36,885 nucleotides of DNA from Pirellulaceae bacterium (lineage in GTDB: Bacteria > Planctomycetota > Planctomycetia > Pirellulales > Pirellulaceae), in assembly GCA_016784735.1 (NCBI GenBank), contig JADHUC010000095.1, positions 1-36,885 on the forward strand, written 5' to 3'. Positions within the stretch are counted from its first letter, which is position 1. Each line of letters begins with the position of its first letter. Below the pieces are notes generated by a model that saw nothing but the letters and a program-made list of their open reading frames with translations, was not told where the DNA came from and made no database searches. Of the stretch, positions 23,602 to 30,570 are shown one piece after another. The position numbers and the translations under genes are program-made.

Positions 23602-23694
23602 AACGGTTTTGACTTTGTACGTCAGGCTCTTCAGGTGCAGCGATCTCAGTGTCGCTCGTACATAAATACCCGCGCAGAATTTTCCGCGTGGAAT

Positions 23695-23727
23695 AGAAAC
23701 CCGGTTTTCCCCAAAAACCGGGTTTCT
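23695..23727. repeat. AAACCCGG-family hairpin, copy 2, between divergent genes
   Basis: Stem AGAAACCCGGTTTT (23695-23708) pairs perfectly with 23714-23727 around a 5-nt loop. It looks like a terminator, yet both flanking genes start here and read outward (23601 leftward, 23855 rightward). A normal terminator role is therefore unlikely, and a mobile or dispersed hairpin is favoured. Confidence 0.7.
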
Positions 23728-23854
23728 GTCACCGGTCCAATCTCCGAAAACTCGTGGTGACGCACTTACAGCGTATGTGAATCGCGTCGAGGCGCGAAGT
23801 ACAGACCAGCCGCGTCTTCTTCCGCGTTTTCGTCTTCGGGTCTATCATAGGGCC

Positions 23855-24658
23855 ATGTCCCAAGAAGAACTGGCAATTGGCTTTTTCGTCCTGATCGCGG
23901 TGGTTCCCGTCGTCGGATTCCTGATTTGGAGTCGCAAGACGCCGTTCGATCCATTTCGAGCGTTCTGGTATCTCGTGACCATCCTCTTGGCCCGTATTCT
24001 CTGGCGTGCCAAAGTACCACCCATGCCGGTGCCGCCCGGCCAGGGCGCCGTAGTGGTCTCGAATCATCGCGGCAGCGTCGATCCGTTCTTCATCGCACTG
24101 GGCACGAACCGTCACATCCACTGGATGGTGGCTCGCGAGTATTGCCGGCACCCGGCCTTTGGCTGGTTCTTGCGGCTCTGTGAAGTGATTCCGGTCAATC
24201 GAGGCGGAATCGATACCGCTTCCACAAAGAGGGCAATTCGGCTGGCGTCCGAAGGCGGCCTGGTAGGCGTGTTTCCCGAGGGAAGGATCAACATGACCGA
24301 CAAGTTCATGTTGCCGGGACGCCCTGGAGCGATCCTCGTCGCGTTGAAGGCCCGCGTGCCGATCGTGCCGTGTTTCATTCAAGGTTCGCCCTACGATCGA
24401 ACGCCGTGGAGTCCATTCTTGATGCGAGCGAAAGTGATCGTACGATTTGGCGAGCCGATCGACCTGTCGCCGTACTACGATCGCGAACGCGACGCAGGAT
24501 TGGTCGGCCAACTCATGCTTGAGGCCATAAAGGCCATCGCCGGACTGGCAGGACGCGAAGATTTCGAACCGAGCCTTGCCGGCCGTCGTTGGAAACCAAC
24601 CGAGGAAGAAGTGGATCGCGACATGGCAGCCAGCCTGCGACTGCAATCCGAGCAGTAG
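23855..24658 (+). CDS. PlsC-type 1-acyl-glycerol-3-phosphate acyltransferase family protein
   Basis: This 267-residue protein uses the ATG at 23855, which places a transmembrane helix at the N-terminus (ELAIGFFVLIAVVPVVGFLIW). The acyltransferase block I is NHRGSVDPFF (the HxxxxD catalytic pair), followed by EVIPVNRGGID (block II), FPEGRINMTDKF (block III) and VPIVPCFIQG (block IV). It would add an acyl chain to lysophosphatidate or a related acceptor at the cytoplasmic membrane face. TATCAT lies only 6 nt upstream of the ATG and there is no Shine-Dalgarno sequence, so translation may be leaderless. It is solitary, and a repeat-rich convergent spacer follows. Confidence 0.9.
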   Translation: MSQEELAIGFFVLIAVVPVVGFLIWSRKTPFDPFRAFWYLVTILLARILWRAKVPPMPVPPGQGAVVVSNHRGSVDPFFIALGTNRHIHWMVAREYCRHPAFGWFLRLCEVIPVNRGGIDTASTKRAIRLASEGGLVGVFPEGRINMTDKFMLPGRPGAILVALKARVPIVPCFIQGSPYDRTPWSPFLMRAKVIVRFGEPIDLSPYYDRERDAGLVGQLMLEAIKAIAGLAGREDFEPSLAGRRWKPTEEEVDRDMAASLRLQSEQ

Positions 24659-24687
24659 ACGCTCTCCAAGAGCGGTTCGCGGTTGGT

Positions 24688-24752
24688 TGGAGTTCACGCT
24701 TTAGCGTGTCTTCCGGGGAGCACGTTCCCCCCAGCCTAAAGGCTGAACTCCA
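24688..24752. repeat. Three-hairpin palindromic element between convergent genes
   Basis: Outer arms TGGAGTTCA (24688-24696) and TGAACTCCA (24744-24752) enclose three smaller stems: CACGC-TTTA-GCGTG (24695-24708), GGGGA/TCCCC (24715-24730) and CAGCC-TAAA-GGCTG (24732-24745). The whole can fold as a cloverleaf-like cruciform. It lies between the ends of the acyltransferase and ATP-grasp genes and could end transcription on both strands, but no T-tract follows. Confidence 0.7.
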
Positions 24753-24783
24753 GCGAAGAGGCGTTGCTGCCCGGTGAGTTCGC

Positions 24784-25938
24784 CTACCCATACAACATCT
24801 TCTGCACGCGGCGGACTCGACATTCAAGCCGTTGGCGGACCAACGACAGCGAGTCGGCGTCGGCAAAGACCGTCGCGACTGGGCGTCTCGCATCAATCTG
24901 TTGGCCACCGGCGGGGATGTCGGCAATGGCGGGTTGTATGGCGCGGCGATTGATGCGACGTGCGAACCGCATAAACCGCCCTGGGACAGTCAACGTTCTG
25001 TCGGCGTAGATGATTGCCTTACCACAGAAGCCTGAGCCCTGTCGCTTGGACGATCGTGGCAACGTGCCGTCGCGGCAGGCGTGGACGTGCATGGCAATCG
25101 TCTCGATACCGGCGAGTCGCTCCAATATCTCGACCGAGGCCGTGTAGCGGGGATTCACTTCGACGGGCAAGACTGCGTTCCCGGCAAGAATCGCGTCGAC
25201 GCCAAAAATGCCGACGAGGCCAAACCGCTTTGCGAGGCAACCACCGATTCGCTCAAACTCTGTTTCGATGCGTTCCGGAAGTACTAGCGGTCCCAACGAA
25301 CCGGTGTATTGAAAACCGGTGGCACCCGTCCAGGCTGCGCCGATGATTTGTCGAGTGGCCCCAACGAGCAGCGCGCGACCGCCGGCGCCCACGAATATGG
25401 CGCTGCAAGGATCGCCGGCGATGAAACGCTGGAAATAGAAACGCGAGTCGCCGTCGCAGGGCTCTGCTTCAACAGCGTCATCGCCGGCTACCGATTCGCG
25501 TATCAATGAAATTCGCTCACCGCCAGAGGATTCGAACGGCTTTCGTAGCCACAGACCCTCGTGCAGACGCGGCAAACGCCGTGCAGTCTCAGGGCACCGC
25601 AAACCGTCTTGTGTCAATGCCTGCCTCACCAGAAACGGATTTCGTACTCGCCGGAGAACATCGCCCCAGTTCCCATGCAACTCACGTACTCGAGCGATTC
25701 GGTCAACCAAATCCGCTCGGTTCTCCAGGGCCCCTGTGTACATCCATGGACACTCGGGAAGGGTCTTGACTAGAGTCTCCAACCCCCGTGGATAGTTGTC
25801 GATTCGGTGGCTTGTGCAGCATTCCGCCAAATCCACGTCGCCAAACATGTCCGCACCGACGGGCTGGAAGCCAGCTCGGATTGCCGACTGCGCCGCGGCA
25901 CGCACACTGGCACCGAGAATCAGTAGTCTGGATGGCAT
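24784..25938 (-). CDS. ATP-grasp protein of the H4MPT-linked C1 island
   Basis: This 384-residue protein uses the ATG at 25938; the open frame extends to 26121 but that part overlaps fae and lacks protein character. An N-terminal Rossmann-like pre-ATP-grasp domain (MPSRLLILGASVRAAAQSAI) precedes the ATP-grasp: LWLRKPFESSGGERI (ATP-binding loop), FYFQRFIAGDPCSAIFV, then FGVDAILAGNAVLPVEVNPRYTAS, which holds the Mg-binding Glu and Asn. This matches the carboligase-like ATP-grasp group (COG2232 as I recall) that recurs in methanopterin-linked gene islands of methylotrophs and planctomycetes and is presumed to act in cofactor biosynthesis. It is divergent from fae across a 129-nt promoter region, strong context for a C1 role. 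The reaction is not established. Confidence 0.82.
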   Translation of the reverse strand: MPSRLLILGASVRAAAQSAIRAGFQPVGADMFGDVDLAECCTSHRIDNYPRGLETLVKTLPECPWMYTGALENRADLVDRIARVRELHGNWGDVLRRVRNPFLVRQALTQDGLRCPETARRLPRLHEGLWLRKPFESSGGERISLIRESVAGDDAVEAEPCDGDSRFYFQRFIAGDPCSAIFVGAGGRALLVGATRQIIGAAWTGATGFQYTGSLGPLVLPERIETEFERIGGCLAKRFGLVGIFGVDAILAGNAVLPVEVNPRYTASVEILERLAGIETIAMHVHACRDGTLPRSSKRQGSGFCGKAIIYADRTLTVPGRFMRFARRINRRAIQPAIADIPAGGQQIDARRPVATVFADADSLSLVRQRLECRVRRVQKMLYG

Positions 25939-25964
25939 GAGCGGACCCCACGGGTGCTTGCATT

Positions 25965-25998
25965 TGTCCCAAGGTTTGCTAACTTCACGACTTGGGTC
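25965..25998. promoter_or_regulatory. Candidate operator between the ATP-grasp gene and fae
   Basis: TGTCCCAAG (25965-25973) and CTTGGGTCA (25990-25998) form an inverted repeat, 8 of 9 matched, with a 16-nt spacer. It is in the only non-coding DNA between the two divergent C1 genes, so one regulator could control both. No confident -35/-10 pair was found near it. Confidence 0.35.
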
Positions 25999-26067
25999 AA
26001 CTCCCATTGAGCGTTGCCCGTTGCTTTTCTTTTTTCCCGTCTCTTGAGAACAACGGAGAGAGATTTC

Positions 26068-26565
26068 ATGTCCATGTATATTGGTGAAGGTCTGGCAGGC
26101 GATGGCAACGAAATCGCCCACATCGATCTGTTGATCGGCAGTAAGGACGGCCCGGTGGGCACGGCGTTTGCCAATGCTCTAGCCAGGCAAAGCGAAGGCC
26201 ATTCGAACCTGTTGGCGGTCCTCACGCCGAATCTGGCGGTGAAGCCATCGACGGTGATGATCACCAAGGTGACGATCAAGGGTATGAGCCAAGCCGTGCA
26301 GATGTTCGGTCCGGCGCAAGCAGCGGTGGCCAAAGCTGTGGCGGATTCGGTAGCCGATGGCGTAATCCCCAAGGATCAATGCGAGGACTTGGTGATCGTG
26401 TGCGGCGTCTTTATCCATCCAAATGCAGAAGACGACAAAAAGATCTACGACTACAATTACGAAGCCACCAAGCTATCGATTGCCAGCGCCATGTCCGGCA
26501 AACCGACCGTGGACGAGATGATCGCCGGCAAAGACACCGCAGAACACCCATTCAGGGGGTTCTAG
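26068..26565 (+). CDS. fae: Formaldehyde-activating enzyme
   Basis: Fae speeds the condensation of formaldehyde with tetrahydromethanopterin to give methylene-H4MPT, the entry step of the H4MPT oxidation route, in the cytoplasm. The protein has 165 residues, normal for the family, from the ATG at 26068 with GGAGAG about 10 nt upstream. The signature is clear: GEGLAGDGNEIAHIDLLIGSK contains the catalytic His (18 here, numbered 17 in the well-studied enzyme), then GPVGTAFANAL, LLAVLTPNLAVKPSTVMITK and QMFGPAQAAVAKAVADSV. The C-terminus ends in HPFRGF, with no fusion to another domain. The MtdC-type dehydrogenase gene follows after a hairpin, and an ATP-grasp cofactor gene is divergent. Confidence 0.97.
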   Translation: MSMYIGEGLAGDGNEIAHIDLLIGSKDGPVGTAFANALARQSEGHSNLLAVLTPNLAVKPSTVMITKVTIKGMSQAVQMFGPAQAAVAKAVADSVADGVIPKDQCEDLVIVCGVFIHPNAEDDKKIYDYNYEATKLSIASAMSGKPTVDEMIAGKDTAEHPFRGF

Positions 26566-26592
26566 GAAAGCGGCAGTGTTATTCGATTGCTT

Positions 26593-26632
26593 GAAACCCG
26601 GTTTCTCGGAAGAGACCGGGCTTTTCTTTTTG
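26593..26632 (+). terminator. Intrinsic terminator between fae and mtdC (AAACCCGG family, copy 3)
   Basis: GAAACCCGGTTTCT (26593-26606) pairs with AGAGACCGGGCTTT (26611-26624) through G-C and a few G-T pairs, loop CGGA. The T-rich tail CTTTTCTTTTT overlaps its end. It lies 27 nt after the fae stop and 18 nt before the mtdC start, so it could cap fae transcripts or attenuate read-through into mtdC. Confidence 0.8.
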
Positions 26633-26649
26633 ATTTGGAACCGAGGGTC

Positions 26650-27525
26650 ATGATCAAGAAAAAGATCCTCATTCAACTCGATCCCGATACTCACGCCAGT
26701 GTGTTCGACGCGGTCGTCGCCATCGACGCAGGCGTGGATCATTTGCTGCAGTATCGCGGCGTCAAACCAGACCAGGTGCGCGACTTGGTTCATGGTGCGA
26801 TGTTCACGCGGGGGCCGGAAGATCTGCATAGCACGGCAGTTTTCGTCGGCGGATCGGATGTTGCAGCCGGTGAAGCACTGTTGAAAGCGGTGACCGAGTG
26901 TTTTTTTGGGCCGATGCGCGTGTCCGCCTTGTTGGACGCCAACGGTGCCAATACCACGGCCGCGGCCGCTGTGTTGGCTGCCGGGGATCATGTTCCATTG
27001 AACGGATCGACGACGTTGGTGCTGGCCGCCACCGGTCCCGTCGGCCAGAGAGCGGTGCGTCTGTTGGCTCGCGAAGGTGCCCGGGTACGGGTTGCCTCTC
27101 GGCGTCGCGACCGGGCCGAAGCCGTTTGTGAGGCCGTGGCAACTCTGGTCGACGGTGCCGATCTTGAATCCTTGGAGACGAATTCGCCCGAAACGACCGC
27201 CCCCGCCTTGGCGGGAGCGGATATTGTGATAGCTGCCGGAGCGGCCGGTGTAGAGTTGTTGCCGGCCGATGTACGTCGCGGTTATAGGAGTTTGCGCGTC
27301 GCGATTGACCTGAACGCCGTTCCGCCCGCAGGGATCGCTGGCGTGGAGGTGACGGACAAGGCGGTCGAGCGCGATGGAACGGTCTGCTACGGCGCTATTG
27401 GTATTGGCGGCCGCAAAATGAAAATCCACAAAGCTGCGATACGAAAGCTGTTCGAGCGGAACGATCAGGTTCTGGATGCCGAGGAAGTCTACGCAATCGG
27501 CCGCGAGCAAAGAGAACTCGTTTAA
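26650..27525 (+). CDS. mtdC: Methylene-tetrahydromethanopterin dehydrogenase, MtdC/MtdB type
   Basis: This 291-residue protein uses the ATG at 26650; an earlier in-frame TTG lies before the terminator hairpin and is unlikely. The enzyme oxidises methylene-H4MPT to methenyl-H4MPT with NAD(P), the step after Fae. The layout matches the MtdB/MtdC family: an N-terminal catalytic domain with a VAIDAGVDHLLQYRGV segment, LLDANGANTTAA, a Rossmann domain with ATGPVGQRA at about 127-135, and the IDLNAVPPAGIAGVEV signature shared with MtdB. After the second Rossmann strand the motif ASRRRDRA (149-156) is rich in arginine, which usually favours NADP over NAD. MtdC is the planctomycete class known from Gemmata. 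The stop codon TAA lies inside a palindromic repeat, so the original C-terminus may have been altered. Confidence 0.9.
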   Translation: MIKKKILIQLDPDTHASVFDAVVAIDAGVDHLLQYRGVKPDQVRDLVHGAMFTRGPEDLHSTAVFVGGSDVAAGEALLKAVTECFFGPMRVSALLDANGANTTAAAAVLAAGDHVPLNGSTTLVLAATGPVGQRAVRLLAREGARVRVASRRRDRAEAVCEAVATLVDGADLESLETNSPETTAPALAGADIVIAAGAAGVELLPADVRRGYRSLRVAIDLNAVPPAGIAGVEVTDKAVERDGTVCYGAIGIGGRKMKIHKAAIRKLFERNDQVLDAEEVYAIGREQRELV

Positions 27526-27607
27526 CCCGAAGCCGAAGGCGATGGCGGGCGTTGCGTGTGCACGGTCGAACCCACTGCCCGCCATCGCCTTCGGCTTCGG
27601 GTTAAAC
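27520..27607. repeat. 88-bp palindromic element, copy 2
   Basis: Arms 27520-27549 and 27578-27607 are perfect 30-nt complements (GTTTAACCCGAAGCCGAAGG at the left end) with a 28-nt loop. The left arm is identical to copy 1 (19621) except at one base, and the loops are alignable. The mtdC stop codon (27523-27525) is part of its first bases, and msrA begins 57 nt after it. Confidence 0.88.
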
Positions 27608-27664
27608 GGTCGAGACAACGAACGGTTTACCTGTCAGGTTCTGGACACACCGTGGTGGAATGCG

Positions 27665-28384
27665 ATGAACACCCGCTCTCCAAGCACCCACGTGGCGGTC
27701 ATTCTTCTGTTGGCTCTGGTGGCTGCGCCTTCGTGCAGCACGCGACAAACCGAGAAGGTACATGCTGTGACGTCCGAACCAATCGAGCAATCCGATCCGA
27801 TGCCGAAGCCACCCGATCCAACTCCGGAGCAACCCGATTTCACCGAGACGGAAGTCGCCACCTTTGGAGCCGGTTGCTTCTGGTGCGTCGAGGCGGTGTT
27901 TCAGCAGTTGGAGGGCGTCCTGTCGGTGGAGTCCGGGTATTGCGGTGGGGACGTCAAAAACCCGACTTACCAACAAATCTGCAGCGGAACCACCGGTCAC
28001 GCCGAAGTCTGCCAGATCCGCTTCGACCCGTCGAAGATAACCTTCGACGAAATGCTGAGGGTTTTCTGGGAGACCCACGATCCAACGACATTGAACCGGC
28101 AGGGTAACGATGAAGGCACCCAATATCGCTCCGTGATCTTCTATCACGACGAGCGACAGAGGGCCCTGGCAGAACAACGGAAAAGACAGTTGGATGCTGC
28201 AGACGCGTGGCCAGACCCAATCGTGACGGAGATCAGCCCCATCGCGCCCTTCTACAAAGCGGAAAGAAATCACCAAAACTACTACAATGACAACCCCACT
28301 CAGGGCTATTGCCAGTTCGTCATTCGGCCCAAGGTCGACAAAGTCCGCTCCGTTTTCAAAGATCGGCTAAAAGAGAAAGACTGA
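27665..28384 (+). CDS. msrA: Peptide methionine sulfoxide reductase A, lipoprotein form
   Basis: MsrA reduces methionine-S-sulfoxide in oxidised proteins. The ATG at 27665 gives 239 residues; in-frame sequence further upstream passes through the palindromic repeat and is not coding. A type II signal peptide is visible (VAVILLLALVAAPSC, lipobox Cys24), followed by a Pro- and acid-rich tether to about residue 60. The catalytic domain starts at EVATFGAGCFWCVEAVF with nucleophile Cys71, then GYCGG, HAEVCQIRFDP, FWETHDPTTLNRQGNDEGTQYRS and FYKAERNHQNYY. The enzyme should therefore be anchored to a membrane facing the periplasm, unlike the usual cytoplasmic form. It has no MsrB fusion. It follows mtdC on the same strand but is separated by the 88-bp repeat; a functional link is not established. 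Confidence 0.95.
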   Translation: MNTRSPSTHVAVILLLALVAAPSCSTRQTEKVHAVTSEPIEQSDPMPKPPDPTPEQPDFTETEVATFGAGCFWCVEAVFQQLEGVLSVESGYCGGDVKNPTYQQICSGTTGHAEVCQIRFDPSKITFDEMLRVFWETHDPTTLNRQGNDEGTQYRSVIFYHDERQRALAEQRKRQLDAADAWPDPIVTEISPIAPFYKAERNHQNYYNDNPTQGYCQFVIRPKVDKVRSVFKDRLKEKD

Positions 28385-28685
28385 CGCAGCGCCGTCGTTT
28401 GGACGGAGCGTGGAAGGTACGCCTCTGCGAATGGTTCCGTCCGGAAATCCCGCACCGGGGGGCTTGTAGTTGCTCATCAGTTTGTTCAAAATCTCTGCTT
28501 CTGCTGGTGCCGCATTTGGCTTGGCTGCCCCCCTTGGGACCGACACGAATGTCGACTGACCGGCACGCCTCTGTCTGACAGCGACCCATTGGAAAGGGCT
28601 CGTAGTGGGCCAGGATGTGTGATCGCTGTCGGCTCGTGGCTGAATGACGGACCGGTGAAACCTCCGCAGATCCAACTGGCTTACC
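28385..28685. other. Gene-free spacer upstream of the nuo genes
   Basis: This is a spacer of about 300 nt between msrA and nuoH. It should hold the nuo promoter, but I cannot pick one. A leftward frame at 28367-28723 (118 codons) crosses it; its sequence overlaps both neighbours and lacks a ribosome binding site, so it is not called. No hairpin or repeat stands out. Confidence 0.4.
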
Positions 28686-29963
28686 GTGGCCGAGTTCTTT
28701 GATTCCAACGTTGGTTTGCCCACCGTGCTGGCGTACTTGCTGGCGGCGGCTATTCATTGCGCGCTGATCATTGGCGTTATCGCCGCCGGAGCCATCTTCT
28801 TCATTTGGCTGGAACGGAAGGTATCGGGGCGAATCCAGGATCGGCTAGGACCCACACGCGTGGGTGGTAGGTTTGGCTGGCTTCAGTCGTTTGCCGATGG
28901 CATCAAGCTGTTGTCGAAAGAGGATACGATTCCCGCCCAAGCGGATGCGATTCTGTTTCGTTTGGCCCCGTACGTCAGCTTCACGGCCAGCTTTGCCGCC
29001 TTTCTGGCTTTGCCGTTCTCCGATGGCTGGGTCGCCCAACACGTCAACGTGGGCATTTTCTTCATTCTTGCGGTGCTCGGGTTGGAGGTGTTCGGCGTTA
29101 TTCTGGCCGGCTACGGTTCCGGTTCGAAGTGGTCGCTGTTCGGAGCAATGCGCGAGGCGGCCCAAGTGGTCAGCTACGAGGTTCCGTTGGGGCTGTGCGT
29201 AGTGGTACCCGTGCTGATTTGCGGCACGCTGGATCTGGTGACGATTGCCGAAATGCAGGCCGGTTGGTTCACGAACTGGATGGTTTTTCACGATCCGTTT
29301 ACTTTCGGCACGTTCTGGGTCTACCTGACGTGTGCGGTTGCCAGCGTCAACCGGGCTCCCTTCGATTTGGCCGAAGCGGAAAGCGAGCTGGTGGCTGGTT
29401 TCCACACGGAGTATTCGGGCCTGCGTTGGAGTTTCTTCTTCATGGCCGAGTACGGCTCGATGTTCCTGGTCAGCGGGCTGGCTGCCATTCTGTTTCTGGG
29501 CGGCTGGAACGGCCCGATCCCGATCGCCGACATGATCTTCGGCACGGACGCATCGGGGATTCCTCTGTACATCGCCAATCTGTTCGGATGCGTGAACTTT
29601 ATCTTCAAGGCCGTCGTGGGCGTGACCGCGATGATCTGGATTCGCTGGACACTGCCGCGTATTCGCATCGACCAGGTTATTACGATTTGTCTGAAATACT
29701 GCGTGCCACTTGCGGCGGTTTGTTTCCTTGGCGCCGTTTTCTGGCGTCTGGGCGGTTTGCCGTCGCCGAGTGATCTGGCGCCCGTTAACAAGATCGGTCG
29801 TGCGAGTGTGCACGAACGCTGGGTCATCGAACCCCCGGAAGAACAGAGCGAAGAACCGGAAGGCGTCACAGAGACTGAAGTACGCACTGATCGTCCTGAC
29901 CCGAGCCAGTCGCATTATCGCGCGGCTCGCGAAAACGGGGACCGTCCCCGACAAGAAGGCTAG
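28686..29963 (+). CDS. nuoH: NADH-quinone oxidoreductase subunit H
   Basis: NuoH links the peripheral arm to the proton pumps of complex I and helps form the quinone cavity. The GTG at 28686 gives 425 residues, about 75-100 more than the usual 325-350; there is no clear ribosome binding site. The multi-helix core shows the standard motifs: FIWLERKVSGRIQDRLGPTRVGG in the first cytoplasmic loop, the SVNRAPFDLAEAESELVAGFHTEYSG segment that lines the quinone channel, and MIWIRWTLPRIRIDQ near the end. The excess is a hydrophilic C-terminal tail from about residue 365, rich in Glu, Arg and Pro. nuoJ follows after 5 nt; the usual nuoI is missing between them. Confidence 0.97.
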   Translation: MAEFFDSNVGLPTVLAYLLAAAIHCALIIGVIAAGAIFFIWLERKVSGRIQDRLGPTRVGGRFGWLQSFADGIKLLSKEDTIPAQADAILFRLAPYVSFTASFAAFLALPFSDGWVAQHVNVGIFFILAVLGLEVFGVILAGYGSGSKWSLFGAMREAAQVVSYEVPLGLCVVVPVLICGTLDLVTIAEMQAGWFTNWMVFHDPFTFGTFWVYLTCAVASVNRAPFDLAEAESELVAGFHTEYSGLRWSFFFMAEYGSMFLVSGLAAILFLGGWNGPIPIADMIFGTDASGIPLYIANLFGCVNFIFKAVVGVTAMIWIRWTLPRIRIDQVITICLKYCVPLAAVCFLGAVFWRLGGLPSPSDLAPVNKIGRASVHERWVIEPPEEQSEEPEGVTETEVRTDRPDPSQSHYRAARENGDRPRQEG

Positions 29964-29968
29964 TTCCA

Positions 29969-30553
29969 ATGTTGGACGCAATCGACTGGCACTTTTTTTT
30001 CTTTGTCTTATTTGCGCTGGTTGCGTGCGCCTTTGCGCTGGTTGTCTTGTTTTCGAACAACATCGTCCGAATGGCATTCTCTTTGGTGCTGTCGCTCGGG
30101 GCCGTGGCGGGATTGTTCTTCTTGGCGGGAGCAGAATTTGTCGGCGCCATGCAGTTGATGATCTATGTGGGCGGGACGATGGTGTTGTTGGTCTTTGGCG
30201 TGATGCTCACGGCGCATAGCCGCTTCGTCCAATTGAAAGCCCCTGGCGGCGAATGGGTGATCGCACTGGTTGTCGGTGGTATGTTGCTGGTACTGCTGGT
30301 GCGAACCGCCTTTATGGTGAACGATTGGCGATCGGAGAATCGGGAACGGGAAGCGGTTGTCGTTGATGAGTCCAAATCGACGACCGCAATCGGCTTGGCG
30401 CTATCGGGCGTGCGAGTAGATAAGCAGGACGGCGTTGTACGAAGCGGTTACTTGCTGCCATTCGTCATCGTTTCCATGCACCTGTTGGTCGTCTTGATCG
30501 GGGCTGCCTATTTGGCCCGCGCCAAGAAACGAGTGGATCGCGATACTACGTAA
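29969..30553 (+). CDS. nuoJ: NADH-quinone oxidoreductase subunit J
   Basis: This 194-residue subunit starts 5 nt after nuoH. Five membrane segments are evident, including AGAEFVGAMQLMIYVGGTMVLLVFGVML, the pi-bulge helix 3 region typical of NuoJ that takes part in coupling. A hydrophilic loop at about 118-158 (NDWRSENREREAVVVDESKS) separates the fourth and last helices. The length is within or slightly above the bacterial range. It is part of the nuoHJKLMN transcription unit. Confidence 0.95.
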   Translation: MLDAIDWHFFFFVLFALVACAFALVVLFSNNIVRMAFSLVLSLGAVAGLFFLAGAEFVGAMQLMIYVGGTMVLLVFGVMLTAHSRFVQLKAPGGEWVIALVVGGMLLVLLVRTAFMVNDWRSENREREAVVVDESKSTTAIGLALSGVRVDKQDGVVRSGYLLPFVIVSMHLLVVLIGAAYLARAKKRVDRDTT

Positions 30554-30570
30554 TGTGAGAGGCTCGCAAG

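Noticed and set aside
22166..23760. Large open frames over the VWA gene (22166-23428 leftward, 22849-23760 rightward)
   Set aside because: Both overlap the VWA protein, which has intact metal-site motifs and membrane helices. The alternatives are Arg-rich and low-quality.
24784..28384. C1 island considered as a horizontally transferred block
   Set aside because: Base composition and codon style look like the rest of the window, there is no integrase or tRNA site, and such genes are widespread in planctomycetes.
28367..28723. Possible small leftward gene between msrA and nuoH
   Set aside because: It overlaps both neighbours, has no ribosome binding site and no recognisable family. The spacer is better read as a promoter region.
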